Below, one piece after another: positions 1 to 8,148 of a DNA stretch of 64,000 nt. The notes beneath the pieces are model-generated. The model had not been told where the DNA came from. It searched no databases and saw only the letters and a list, made by a program, of their open reading frames with translations. The stretch is from Spartobacteria bacterium UBA695 (GTDB lineage Bacteria; Verrucomicrobiota; Verrucomicrobiia; Chthoniobacterales; Chthoniobacteraceae): positions 62,001 through 126,000 of the forward strand of contig DBMP01000023.1 of assembly GCA_002298145.1 (NCBI GenBank), in the 5' to 3' direction. Each line of letters starts with the position of its first letter. The stretch's first letter is position 1. The position numbers and the translations under genes were made by a program.

Positions 1-147
1 CGCCACAAGCCATTCCGGGACCTCAAAGTGGCGGTGTTGGCTCTTGGAGACTGGCTCCGCAAGCCAACCCAAGCCCGGCTCACCTGGTTTCTGTCGCTCG
101 TCAAATGGGGCTTTAAGGGGCTGCTTTTTGGGGAGAGAATGCGTTAG
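1..147 (+). CDS. C-terminal fragment of an upstream gene, probably envelope or glycan related
   Basis: The plus frame is open from the first base to a TAG at 145-147 and encodes about 48 residues rich in Leu, Trp, Phe and basic residues (for example a WFLSLVKWGFKGLLFG stretch). The 5' part lies outside the window. A basic, hydrophobic tail like this is common at the C-terminus of family 2 glycosyltransferases, and the next gene starts only 3 bases after its stop, so it is probably the upstream member of the same polysaccharide operon. The fragment is too short to assign a family. Confidence 0.55.
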   Translation, partial: RHKPFRDLKVAVLALGDWLRKPTQARLTWFLSLVKWGFKGLLFGERMR

Positions 148-150
148 AGC

Positions 151-1287
151 ATGGAAACCCCGCACCTCGTCTATTTCGGCCAGACACCGGACCAGGGCAC
201 CGGCAGCCCGGTCATCCTGCTCCGGCACCTGCGGCGGCTCGCGGCGGGCGGCTGGCATATCGAGCTGGTGACGGAAAATGGACAATCCGACGCCCTGGCG
301 GAAAAGTGGCCCATCCATCACCTAAGCCTTCGCAAGCCGTGGTGGCCGCCGTTCCGCGCCGGGAACCGTTTCCTGCGCTCGCTGCGGATGCGCCTCTGGG
401 CCGGAGAATGCGCCCAGTTCTTCCCCGAGCCGCCCCAGGCGATCGTCTCCTACCTGAGCCTTTACAGCGAGCTGCACTCCGAGGTGGCCGCGCACTATGC
501 CCGGCACTGCGGCGCACCGCTGACCCTCATCATCCACGATTATCCGCCGGACTTCCCGGGGGTCGATCCGCGCCAAGCCGCCGCGACCCTCCGGCGCAGC
601 GAGTGGATTCTCAAACAAGCCCATCAACTCTGGTTCGTCTCCCCGGAGCTGGCTGACCAGTACGACGTTCCCGCGTCTAAAAAGCACGTCCTGCCACCCA
701 TCCCCGAGGGCGTGGCCGAACGCGCCCAGTGGAAAGCGGAAACCACCCGGCCGCTGATCGTCTACGCCGGGTTCGCCTACCCCGCCCAGATGCCGCTTTT
801 CGCCCGGCTTGCCCGCGTCATCGCTGCCGCCGGGGGACGGCTCCTCATCCTCTCCCGCCCCACGCCGGAATTGCGCGCGATCTGCGAGGCCGAGCCGGTG
901 GAGCACCGCGATCTCTTCCCGACCAACCGCGAGGCGCTCGACTTCATCACCCGCAACGCCTCGGCGGTGCTGGTGAGCTACAGCGAGCGCGTGGAAGAGA
1001 TGCCGTGGACCCGGACCAGCTTCCCGAGCAAATTCGTCGAATTTTCCCAAACCGGCCTCCCGGCCCTGCTGGTCGCGCCGCGCGAAACCGCTCTGGGCCA
1101 ATGGGCCGCCCGCAACGCATACCCCGATTTCTACGCGCCGGAGCGGATCGAAAACGCCTCGGCCTTTGTCGAAGCACTGAAAACCGAGCGCGGCTGGGCG
1201 GGAAAATCAGCGAATAGCACGCATTTTGCCGAGACGGAATTCAACCCGGCTGTGATACAGTCCGCCTTCGAGGCGGGTCTCCGGTAA
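151..1287 (+). CDS. Glycosyltransferase, GT4-like
   Basis: A 378-residue protein with the two-domain layout of a GT-B glycosyltransferase. The N-terminal half opens with LVYFGQTPDQGTGSP, an acceptor-side beta strand and Gly-rich loop. The C-terminal domain starts near residue 204 (LIVYAGFAYPAQMP) and has a SFPSKFVEFSQTGLPALL segment near residue 290, which corresponds to the donor-binding helix region of GT4 enzymes. No signal peptide or membrane segment is seen, so it is cytoplasmic. The start follows the previous stop by 3 bases, with a GGGGAGAG stretch upstream as ribosome binding site. Operon context (oxidoreductase, epimerase, exosortase) points to extracellular polysaccharide synthesis. 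The sugar specificity cannot be read. Confidence 0.8.
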   Translation: METPHLVYFGQTPDQGTGSPVILLRHLRRLAAGGWHIELVTENGQSDALAEKWPIHHLSLRKPWWPPFRAGNRFLRSLRMRLWAGECAQFFPEPPQAIVSYLSLYSELHSEVAAHYARHCGAPLTLIIHDYPPDFPGVDPRQAAATLRRSEWILKQAHQLWFVSPELADQYDVPASKKHVLPPIPEGVAERAQWKAETTRPLIVYAGFAYPAQMPLFARLARVIAAAGGRLLILSRPTPELRAICEAEPVEHRDLFPTNREALDFITRNASAVLVSYSERVEEMPWTRTSFPSKFVEFSQTGLPALLVAPRETALGQWAARNAYPDFYAPERIENASAFVEALKTERGWAGKSANSTHFAETEFNPAVIQSAFEAGLR

Positions 1288-1306
1288 GCCCGCTCCTTAG
1301 AACTTC

Positions 1307-2365
1307 ATGCAAACCCCTGCTCTTCCCATCGTTCTTGTCGGCTGCGGCGCGGTCAGCCAGTTTTTTTATGCCCCGGCGCTGACGGCGCTCGAAGGCGCGG
1401 GAACGCTCAAGGTGGAAGCGCTCGTGGACCCCTCGGCGGAGAGCCTCGCCAAGCTGGCGGAAACCTTCCCGAACGCCGCGCGCTTTGCCCGGCTGGAGGA
1501 GACGCCCATTGACTCCCGCCTGGTCGTCGTTGCCTCGCCACCCAAGTTCCACGCCCCGGCGGCGGTCCACGCCCTCACCCACGGAGCCGCCGTGCTCTGC
1601 GAAAAGCCGATGGCCGACACCGTCGCCGATGCGGAGACCATTCTTGCCGCCGCCCGCTCCAGTGGCTCGCTGCTGGCCGTCGGGCTCTACAAACGCTTCT
1701 TTCCGGCCTGCGAGGCGCTTAAAGGCCTCCTCGAAAAACAGCCTCTGGGGCGGCTGATTTCCTTCACCGTCGAGGAAGGGGGCCGATTCGGCTGGCAGGC
1801 TGCGTCAGATTCGTTTTTTCGCAAAAGCGTGACACCCGGCGGCGTGCTGCTCGACATCGGCGTCCACGTGCTCGATCTGCTCCTCTGGTGGCTCGGGGAA
1901 CCAGAAACGCTCCTCTACCGCGACGACGCCATGGGCGGCCAGGAGGCCAACTGCCGCCTCGAACTCGCCTACGCGGGCGGGGCTCGGGGGCAGGTCCACC
2001 TGAGCCGCGACTGGGCCACGCGCAACTGCTACACCTTCCGGTTCGAACGCGGCGTGGTCCGTTACAAGGTCAACGACGCCGCGCATCTCGAAATCCAGGC
2101 CGACGGCATGCCCTCGCTGCTCTCGGGAACCTTGCAGGGCCCCGGCGGCCGCCCGGAGCGCTCCAACCCGCAAAGCTTCATTGCCCAGCTCCAGAACATC
2201 GCCGCCACGCTGCAAGGCCGCGAAACGCTCCGCGTCCCCGGGGAGGAAGGCATCCGCTCCCTGCAGCTCATCGAGCGCTGCTACCGGGAGCGTTCGGGGC
2301 TCCTCGAAATGCCCTGGCTCACCCCCGGCGAAACCACAACCGCCCAACACCTCGCCTCACTATGA
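1307..2365 (+). CDS. Gfo/Idh/MocA family NAD(P)-dependent oxidoreductase
   Basis: A 352-residue protein with an N-terminal Rossmann fold (VLVGCGAVSQFFYAPAL near residues 9-25), the family signature CEKPMADT around residue 100 whose Lys is the conserved catalytic or substrate residue, and the C-terminal dehydrogenase domain with GGVLLDIGVHVLDLLLWWLG, including the conserved Asp-x-Gly-x-His pattern. Family members oxidise or reduce sugar rings, often nucleotide sugars during surface-glycan synthesis. The stop overlaps the ATG of the following epimerase gene (ATGA), so the two are translationally coupled. It probably modifies an NDP-sugar for the surrounding glycosyltransferases; the substrate is inferred from context only. 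Confidence 0.88.
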   Translation: MQTPALPIVLVGCGAVSQFFYAPALTALEGAGTLKVEALVDPSAESLAKLAETFPNAARFARLEETPIDSRLVVVASPPKFHAPAAVHALTHGAAVLCEKPMADTVADAETILAAARSSGSLLAVGLYKRFFPACEALKGLLEKQPLGRLISFTVEEGGRFGWQAASDSFFRKSVTPGGVLLDIGVHVLDLLLWWLGEPETLLYRDDAMGGQEANCRLELAYAGGARGQVHLSRDWATRNCYTFRFERGVVRYKVNDAAHLEIQADGMPSLLSGTLQGPGGRPERSNPQSFIAQLQNIAATLQGRETLRVPGEEGIRSLQLIERCYRERSGLLEMPWLTPGETTTAQHLASL

Positions 2366-3465
2366 AAGTCGCCCTCGTCGGAGCCAGTGGATTTGTCGGC
2401 ACGCGCCTGCTCGAATGCTGGAAGCTGGGGGGTGGCGCATTCGAGGTCGTGCCCGTGGTCCGTTCCTTCAGCAGCCTTGCCGTAATGGCCCGCTTCGAAT
2501 TGCCCTGGCAGGTCTGCGACGTCATGGACGCCCCCGCGCTTGCCCGCGCTTTTGCCGGGTGCGAGGCGGTCGTCCACGCCGCCATTGGCGACCCTTCGCA
2601 GATTGTCGGCATGGCGGGCTCCATTTACCAGGCTGCCGCAAGCGCCGGGGTGAGACGGCTCGTCGTGCTGAGCTCCTCCTCCGTTCACGGCCAGGCCCCG
2701 GAACCGGGCACCGATGAAACGAGCCCCCTTCACGAAAAGCACGCCATGGCCTACAACACGGCCAAGGTCCGGGCGGAACGGCTCCTCAACCAGCTCGCCC
2801 AAGATGGCCGCGTGGAGGTGGTGATGCTGCGGCCCTCGGTCGTTTTCGGGCCGCGCTCCCGGTGGGTGGCTGACGTGGCCACGCAGCTCTTGGCGGGGAG
2901 CGCCACGCTCATTCGCGAAGGAGAGGCCCTCTGCAATACGATTTACGTCGATAATCTCGTTCACGCCATCGAGCGGGCTCTGGTGGTTCCTGAGGCGAAA
3001 GGCGAGGTCTTCCTCGTGGGCGATGCCGAGAGGGTGACGTGGCGGGAATTCTACGCCGCCGTGGCCGGGGCCCTCGGTGTCGGAATGGAGAGCGTTCGCT
3101 CCATCGAGCCGCCAGAATTTCCCAAACCGCTCAAAGAGCGCGTGGGGGCCATCACCTCGCGTCCCGCCGTCCAGAAGCTCCTCCCTCTTTTCCCAAGCCA
3201 GCTCAAACGGCTCACCAAAGTCCTCCTCTCCAACTGGCGCGATACGCCGATGCCCAACGTCTGGACGCTGCCCCCCGGCACGCCCGCCGCCGTTACGGAA
3301 GAACTTTCCCTGTTGGGCCAGTGCCAATGGCGGCTCCCGATCGGGAAAGCCGAGCGCATTTTGGGCTACCAGCCCCCGGTTTCTTTCCAGGAAGGAATGC
3401 GCCGGAGCCTCGGGTGGCTTCAGTTTGTCGGCTATCCGGTATTTGATTCTACGCAAAAGCGCTGA
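2362..3465 (+). CDS. NAD-dependent epimerase/dehydratase (extended SDR)
   Basis: The ATG at 2362 is chosen because it overlaps the previous stop (ATGA) and the Rossmann motif VALVGASGFVGTRLLE begins at residue 3, as is usual for extended SDRs. The longer open frame upstream is a shadow of the oxidoreductase gene. Translation gives 367 residues, with a Ser-rich strand (LVVLSSSSVHG) and the catalytic YNTAK (Tyr-x-x-x-Lys), then a substrate-binding C-terminal half. Such enzymes epimerise, dehydrate or reduce nucleotide sugars. Together with the coupled Gfo/Idh/MocA gene it probably makes an activated sugar for the local polysaccharide. Exact chemistry is undetermined. Confidence 0.88.
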   Translation: MKVALVGASGFVGTRLLECWKLGGGAFEVVPVVRSFSSLAVMARFELPWQVCDVMDAPALARAFAGCEAVVHAAIGDPSQIVGMAGSIYQAAASAGVRRLVVLSSSSVHGQAPEPGTDETSPLHEKHAMAYNTAKVRAERLLNQLAQDGRVEVVMLRPSVVFGPRSRWVADVATQLLAGSATLIREGEALCNTIYVDNLVHAIERALVVPEAKGEVFLVGDAERVTWREFYAAVAGALGVGMESVRSIEPPEFPKPLKERVGAITSRPAVQKLLPLFPSQLKRLTKVLLSNWRDTPMPNVWTLPPGTPAAVTEELSLLGQCQWRLPIGKAERILGYQPPVSFQEGMRRSLGWLQFVGYPVFDSTQKR

Positions 3466-3480
3466 TAAGATATTCGGCTC

Positions 3481-5079
3481 ATGGCTTCCACGACCCCTGA
3501 AAACGCAGCGAGCGCGGTCCCGCAGATCCCGGAACTCGACCTGGCCTCGGCCTCGCGGCTCAATCGTGTGCTGATGTGGGCCTCGATCCTCCTGCCCTGG
3601 GGGATGCTGATTGCCTATCTTCATATCTTCTGGTCCAACTCGCCGCAATACCAGTACGGCTGGTTGGTGGTGCCGCTCGGGTTGCGGCTTTTCTGGCTGC
3701 GCTGGAACTCGCTCGCGGAGACCCGCCGCACGGACGGCATCGGAGCCAGCGGCGCAACGCTGCTTTTCGCCTTCCTGATCGCCCCCATCTGGCTGATCCG
3801 CCAGGCGACGACCCACTGGAGTGTGCCGGGCTACGGCCTGACGTTCCTGGTGGCGGCCTACACCTTTGCCCTCCTCGGGATCATGGGCGGCTGGAAGCTG
3901 GCCCGCCAGATGATGATCCCGGTGCTGTTCCTCTTCTGCGCGGTGAAGCTCCCGCTCACGCCCGAGCAATGGCTCATCCAGGGCTTGAGCCGCTTCGTGG
4001 CCTCGGCGTCAGTGGAGGTGCTCCACTTGCTCGGGATCACGGCGGTCGATTACGGTAACCTAGTGATTCTGAAAACCGGGATCATCGGCATCAACGAAGC
4101 ATGCAGCGGCATTCATTCGCTCCAGTCTCTGTTCATGGTGGCCATTTTCCTCGGGGAAGAGCGCCGGATGCTCATTCCGCTGCGGGCGACGCTGGTCGGC
4201 CTCGGTGTGGCGCTTTCGCTGGCCTTCAATGTCCTGCGCATCCTGATCCTCTCGTTTGTCTGCCTGTACAACGGGATGACCGACTTCGAGGCCTGGCACG
4301 ACCGCGCGGGCTGGTCGATCCTGCTCCTTTCGCTGGGCATCATGGTCTTCGTGGCCAATGAGATCGGCGGCAAACCGCGCGTGGACGGCAACGGCCCGCC
4401 CCCGAATCTGCGCAAGATCCCGACGTGGATCGGCGCTTTGCTGACGCTCTGGTTTGCGGCGGTGATCGTCGGGGTGGAAGGCTGGTACGGGCTCCACGAT
4501 ACGGAACAGCCATTCGCAACGCATGCGGAGATCATCTGGCCGGAGACTAACCCGAGCTTTACGCCGAGCGAAATTCCCGACCGGGTGCGCGACGTGACGC
4601 TCTGCTCCGGGGGCCGCACCGGGAAGTGGAAGGAAAACGACGGAACCGAATGGTCGCTTTCCACGCTGGAGTTCGGCGGCGGCGTCAAGGGGACCAGCCA
4701 GTGGGCTCCGATGCACACGCCGGACATCTGCTTCCCCGCTGCGGGCATGCCGCTGGAGGCGGCTTATCTACCGGCAAGGGTCGCCGTCAAAGGCGGCTAC
4801 TTGACATTCCAGACTTGGGAATTCCGCCGCCGAGGGGGCCGGATTTTCGTGTTCTATACCCGGCATAACGAGGGCAAGGCGAGCGATGTGGACGCGGGGG
4901 TGTTCCAGCAAGACACCTTTGGCGTGAACCGCGCGCTCCATGGCCAGCGGAACCTGGGGCAGCAGACGATCGAATTCACGATGGCCGGGTTCCCGGACTT
5001 CGAATCCGCTCTGGCGGCCTTTAAGAAAAAAGCGCCCGGGATGATCGAGCTCCAAAAACAGACGTCGGGGCGGGAATAA
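3481..5079 (+). CDS. Exosortase with fused C-terminal EpsI domain
   Basis: A 532-residue protein. The first ~300 residues are a multi-pass membrane domain with the exosortase active-site triad: Cys208 in NEACSGIHSL, Arg253 in FNVLRI and His273 in WHDRAGW. One more membrane segment follows (PTWIGALLTLWFAAVIVGV), then a periplasmic EpsI/DUF3485-type domain of about 200 residues (for example HTPDICFPAAGM). Exosortases are transpeptidase-like enzymes that process PEP-CTERM-type tails and are usually encoded within EPS loci, as here. The gene lies 15 bases behind the epimerase stop and ends the plus-strand operon. No protein with a recognisable PEP-CTERM tail is encoded in this window, so its substrates must be elsewhere. 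Exosortase family is certain; subtype is not assigned. Confidence 0.93.
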   Translation: MASTTPENAASAVPQIPELDLASASRLNRVLMWASILLPWGMLIAYLHIFWSNSPQYQYGWLVVPLGLRLFWLRWNSLAETRRTDGIGASGATLLFAFLIAPIWLIRQATTHWSVPGYGLTFLVAAYTFALLGIMGGWKLARQMMIPVLFLFCAVKLPLTPEQWLIQGLSRFVASASVEVLHLLGITAVDYGNLVILKTGIIGINEACSGIHSLQSLFMVAIFLGEERRMLIPLRATLVGLGVALSLAFNVLRILILSFVCLYNGMTDFEAWHDRAGWSILLLSLGIMVFVANEIGGKPRVDGNGPPPNLRKIPTWIGALLTLWFAAVIVGVEGWYGLHDTEQPFATHAEIIWPETNPSFTPSEIPDRVRDVTLCSGGRTGKWKENDGTEWSLSTLEFGGGVKGTSQWAPMHTPDICFPAAGMPLEAAYLPARVAVKGGYLTFQTWEFRRRGGRIFVFYTRHNEGKASDVDAGVFQQDTFGVNRALHGQRNLGQQTIEFTMAGFPDFESALAAFKKKAPGMIELQKQTSGRE

Positions 5080-5150
5080 CCGCGCGGGGGGCGCTTTTAT
5101 ACGACTTGCATAGTCGAACGCCACTAAACGGCCTCTCTATAAAAAATATT

Positions 5151-5204
5151 TCACGCAAAGCCGCAAAGAAGGCAGGTGCGTTTCTTCTTTGCGTCTTTGC
5201 GTGA
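5151..5204. terminator. 20-bp inverted repeat between convergent operons (bidirectional terminator candidate)
   Basis: The arm at 5151-5170 (TCACGCAAAGCCGCAAAGAA) and the arm at 5185-5204 (TTCTTTGCGTCTTTGCGTGA) are inverted complements with one mismatch around a 14-base loop. It sits between the 3' ends of two convergent operons, a classical place for a bidirectional terminator. A weaker GCGC-GGGGG-GCGC hairpin with a TTTTAT tail lies at 5082-5099, just after the exosortase stop. The CACGCAAAGxCGCAAAG unit also resembles a short intergenic repeat I recall from several bacterial genomes, so it could be a mobile REP-like unit. Confidence 0.6.
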
Positions 5205-5235
5205 GACTTAATGCCTTTTATCTGTGTAAATCGTA

Positions 5236-6015
5236 TTACTTCCGGACCTCCGGGGCGCGCTCGCGGTATTTCAGGAGCAGCCAGATTAGTTTACGGGCTT
5301 TCCAGTAGCGGGGCACAAACCGCTCCGGCGCATGCAGGCAGCGCATGAGCCAGCCGAGGTAGAAGTGGTCGGCCCAGGTCGGGATGCGCACTTGGTCGCC
5401 GGTAAGGAAGCCGATGGCCGCCCCGGTACAGTGGAGCCCGGGCCGGTAGCAGGCCCCCACTTTTAGATAATAGGCCAGCTTTTCCTGCACGCCGCCGCCG
5501 ACGGCCATGAAGATGTGCGCCGGGCGGCGCTCGTTGATGCGCGCGAGCAGCTCCGGATCGATCACGCAACCCGCTCCGTAGACCGGAGCGATGTAGCAGT
5601 CCTCGGGCGTCGTCGGGAAGCCCTGGCTGGCGAGCCAGGCGAGCGTTTTGTCCCGGGTGGCTAGGGAGGGCATGACCCAGAAGACGGCCCCCGGCTCGCG
5701 CAGGGAGGGTTCTGAGAGGAGGAGCTTCAGGTATTCCAGGCCGGAGACCCGCTCCACGCGGTCCCGCTTGAGGAGCCGCCAGAGCAGCACCATCAGGCCG
5801 CTGTCGGTGATGGCCAGATCGCTGTTGAGGAGGGCCTCTGCGGTGTACGGGTCCTCCTGCATGGCCAGCAGGACGGGCGCGGAGGGAACGACGACGAGGC
5901 CGCCCGCGAGCGCGATTTGTACAGCTTCCTTCGCGGGCCCGGTGAAAAACCGGACGCCCAGGATGTTCCGAAAATGAGAGTCCTCGCCAGGGTTCATAAA
6001 TGCTTTAACTTGCAC
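5236..6015 (-). CDS. WecG/TagA/CpsF family glycosyltransferase (GT26)
   Basis: A 259-residue protein matching the GT26 fold. It has an early strand/helix (LVVVPSAPVLLAMQED), the family motif ALLNSDLAITDSGLMVL near residue 60-78 containing the conserved Asp pair, a nucleotide-sugar region (HIFMAVGGGVQEKLAYYL) and a basic, Trp/Arg-rich tail (PERFVPRYWKARKLIW) typical of membrane association. These enzymes add ManNAc-type or glucosyl residues to lipid-linked sugars in teichoic acid, ECA or capsule synthesis. The 5' end overlaps the 3' end of the upstream DUF6625 gene by 11 bases. It is the last gene of a four-gene overlapping operon. The donor sugar is not readable. Confidence 0.88.
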   Translation of the reverse strand: MQVKAFMNPGEDSHFRNILGVRFFTGPAKEAVQIALAGGLVVVPSAPVLLAMQEDPYTAEALLNSDLAITDSGLMVLLWRLLKRDRVERVSGLEYLKLLLSEPSLREPGAVFWVMPSLATRDKTLAWLASQGFPTTPEDCYIAPVYGAGCVIDPELLARINERRPAHIFMAVGGGVQEKLAYYLKVGACYRPGLHCTGAAIGFLTGDQVRIPTWADHFYLGWLMRCLHAPERFVPRYWKARKLIWLLLKYRERAPEVRK

Positions 6016-6976
6016 GCCTTAGCCTCCGCGCCACGCCGCGGCGAATCCGCCCGGCCCAACCGCGTCCGGCTGAAAATACCCGGCCCACCCAATACGGCAC
6101 CTGAGCGCTCAGCGCAAATTCAATTCGTTTCCAGCCGCTCCGTGGGGCGAACTTCAGGCCGCTCTGGCGCACGCTGATTTGCGTGACCTCACCCGGCCAG
6201 TAGGGGAACGCGGGCAGCCGCCAATGTTTCTTCCAGTGGTGAAAGTGGTAGAACATCGCCTCGCGGCCCGTGGCGGTGTGTAAGAGGTGCCCATCGCGCC
6301 AGTCGGCTTCCCCGGATTCCCAGAAAAAGCCGTCCAGCGTCCCTTTTTCCTCCCGCTCCAGGCGCTCCGCCCACTGCCGCCATTCTTCTGAATCGACGTC
6401 GTGAATCTGCAACTGGCGGCGCAGGATGCAGGCCCCCTGGGCGGAAAGCGCCGCGTCGGTGGGAAGCTCATCCAGGTTGAAGACGCTGGAACTGCGCACC
6501 CGCGCGGGGTAGTCGGGGATCTGGCGGTAGAATTCCCGCAGCGGCGGCGTGTTGCGAAACAGGGCGAACTGCCCCGTGATCGAGCAGCGGCAGGAAGCAA
6601 AGGCGTCGTAGGCGTCCAGCAGCGCTTCCGGGAAAAACGCGGCGACATCGCCGAGCAGCACGTCGCAATCCCCATACCCCCAGTGGCTATAGCCGCCCAG
6701 GCTCTCTTCGAAGATCCGGCCAAACGCCGGTTTCAGCTCGGTGACTTTGTACGGGTTGGCAATGGCGGGATCGAACCCGAGCTGCTTTGCGCAAAGGGCG
6801 TTGAAGTCGCCAAGCGACATCTGCCGCACGAGGAGGTTCGCCGGGCGGTGGCGAGGAACGGGGCCGTCGGTGATGAGCAGCCAGTCCAGGAGCGGGTTGC
6901 GCGCGAGCGTGACCATAAAGAGGCCGTACCACGGAGGCAGCTTGCCAAAATAGGGGCTGATGATGAGCGCCTTCAT
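6005..6976 (-). CDS. DUF6625 family protein, glycosyltransferase-like
   Basis: The start is placed at the ATG at 6976, which overlaps the preceding stop by four bases (ATGA) and gives MKALIISPYFGKLPPWYGLF; the longer frame to 7030 adds an unlikely Pro/Arg-rich leader. The 323-residue protein has an N-terminal strand, a PANLLVRQMSLGDF region, and a GYSHWGYGDCDVLLGDV motif around residue 110 whose Asp-Cys-Asp resembles the metal-binding DxD of GT-A enzymes. DUF6625 proteins occur in capsule/LPS loci and are thought to be glycosyltransferases. There is no membrane segment. Placement between an acyltransferase and a GT26 gene supports a role in glycan assembly. Confidence 0.72.
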   Translation of the reverse strand: MKALIISPYFGKLPPWYGLFMVTLARNPLLDWLLITDGPVPRHRPANLLVRQMSLGDFNALCAKQLGFDPAIANPYKVTELKPAFGRIFEESLGGYSHWGYGDCDVLLGDVAAFFPEALLDAYDAFASCRCSITGQFALFRNTPPLREFYRQIPDYPARVRSSSVFNLDELPTDAALSAQGACILRRQLQIHDVDSEEWRQWAERLEREEKGTLDGFFWESGEADWRDGHLLHTATGREAMFYHFHHWKKHWRLPAFPYWPGEVTQISVRQSGLKFAPRSGWKRIEFALSAQVPYWVGRVFSAGRGWAGRIRRGVARRLRRAS

Positions 6977-8148
6977 ACGCGGACACGCTCGGGCCGGGCT
7001 CCCGGGCGAGTTACGCGCCGGATGACCCACTTTCCAGCCTCAATGCTCGGCTGTTCCACCCATTGGTAAAATAGCCCGCAAAAGAGGCAGACGAGCCCGC
7101 CAGCGCCCAGAGTGAGGGCGTAGAGCTTAAGCGGATGGAAGTAAACGTGGGGGAAGGCCCCGTGCAGAAGGTCGGGCACGAGGTCGAGCAACGGCTGATG
7201 CAGCAGGTAAACGCCGTAGCTCACCAACCCGATGCGGCGCAGCAGCTCGAAGCCGACGCCCGGGCGGGAGAAATGGCCCTCGGGCCGCTCCAGCCACGAG
7301 GCGATCCACTTCACCGCCACCAGCGAGATGAAGAGAAAGCTGTAGGAAAACAGCGGCTTGAAGAAGAACGAGGCGAGCATCGGCAGCACCAAGACCAGCG
7401 CCGGGATTTTGCTCAGGAAAAGCGGGCGCCCGTAGATCCAATCATCCGCGAGCCGGGCTCCGGCCGCCCAGCTAAACCAGTAAAACACGGGCAGCGGACG
7501 CAGCAGCACGGGCGGGTTGAAATCCCAAAGAAACTCCACCGTGCGCAGCCCCGTCTCCAGCACCGCCGCCACGCAAAGCGCCCCGCGCCACCCGAGGCGG
7601 CGGGACATCAGCAGCAGCAGCGGGTAGATCAGGTAGAGCTGGAACTCCGTGGCGATGCTCCAGAAGGAGCCGTTGATCGCATAGGCCCAGGCGGGCTGAA
7701 AGTTGTGCACCAAAAACGCATGGCTCAGGAACTGCCCGACTCCCGCCCCTGCCCCGCCAGCTCCCGCTTCACCGGCCAGCCGGTCGTGCGGCAGGAAGAC
7801 CCAAAAGAGGCACAGGGCGAGGAGATACGGGGGGTAGATCCGGAAGAAACGGCGGATAAAAAAGACCCGCCAGCTTTTCTGCGCGGAACGCTCGTGGCTC
7901 AAGTGAATGCAAAAGCCGCTGACGGCAAAGAAAACGGCCACCCCGGCCCAGGCAAACGAGCACGGGAGCAGGGGCAGAAAGGACTTGGGCACCCCGCCGA
8001 AGTCCCGGAACCAGCCCGTCCACCCCAGGCTGTTGACCCCAAAGGCGGGGTTGAGGGAATGAAAGACGAGGACGAGGAGAAGCGCGACGGCCCGGATGTG
8101 ATCCAGGAAAGCGATCCGGTCCGAGGCGGGCTTGGCGGCGGTCGTCAT
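6973..8148 (-). CDS. Acyltransferase family 3 (OafA/YrhL-like) membrane protein
   Basis: A 391-residue polytopic protein of acyltransferase family 3. It begins with FLDHIRAVALLLVLVFHSL, in which the His of VFHS is the conserved catalytic residue, followed by FFAVSGFCIHLSHERS, the usual second-helix motif with downstream Arg, and about ten hydrophobic segments. These inner-membrane enzymes O-acylate (often O-acetylate) sugars of surface polysaccharides using cytoplasmic acyl donors. It is coupled on both sides by 4-base overlaps, with the GT2 gene upstream and the DUF6625 gene downstream, so it belongs to the same glycan operon. Confidence 0.88.
   Translation of the reverse strand: MTTAAKPASDRIAFLDHIRAVALLLVLVFHSLNPAFGVNSLGWTGWFRDFGGVPKSFLPLLPCSFAWAGVAVFFAVSGFCIHLSHERSAQKSWRVFFIRRFFRIYPPYLLALCLFWVFLPHDRLAGEAGAGGAGAGVGQFLSHAFLVHNFQPAWAYAINGSFWSIATEFQLYLIYPLLLLMSRRLGWRGALCVAAVLETGLRTVEFLWDFNPPVLLRPLPVFYWFSWAAGARLADDWIYGRPLFLSKIPALVLVLPMLASFFFKPLFSYSFLFISLVAVKWIASWLERPEGHFSRPGVGFELLRRIGLVSYGVYLLHQPLLDLVPDLLHGAFPHVYFHPLKLYALTLGAGGLVCLFCGLFYQWVEQPSIEAGKWVIRRVTRPGARPERVRV

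Noticed and set aside
2281..3969. 562-codon minus frame across the epimerase and exosortase genes
   Set aside because: Antisense shadow of high-GC coding sequence: rich in Arg, Gly, Pro, His with no fold features, while the plus-strand genes have clear families.
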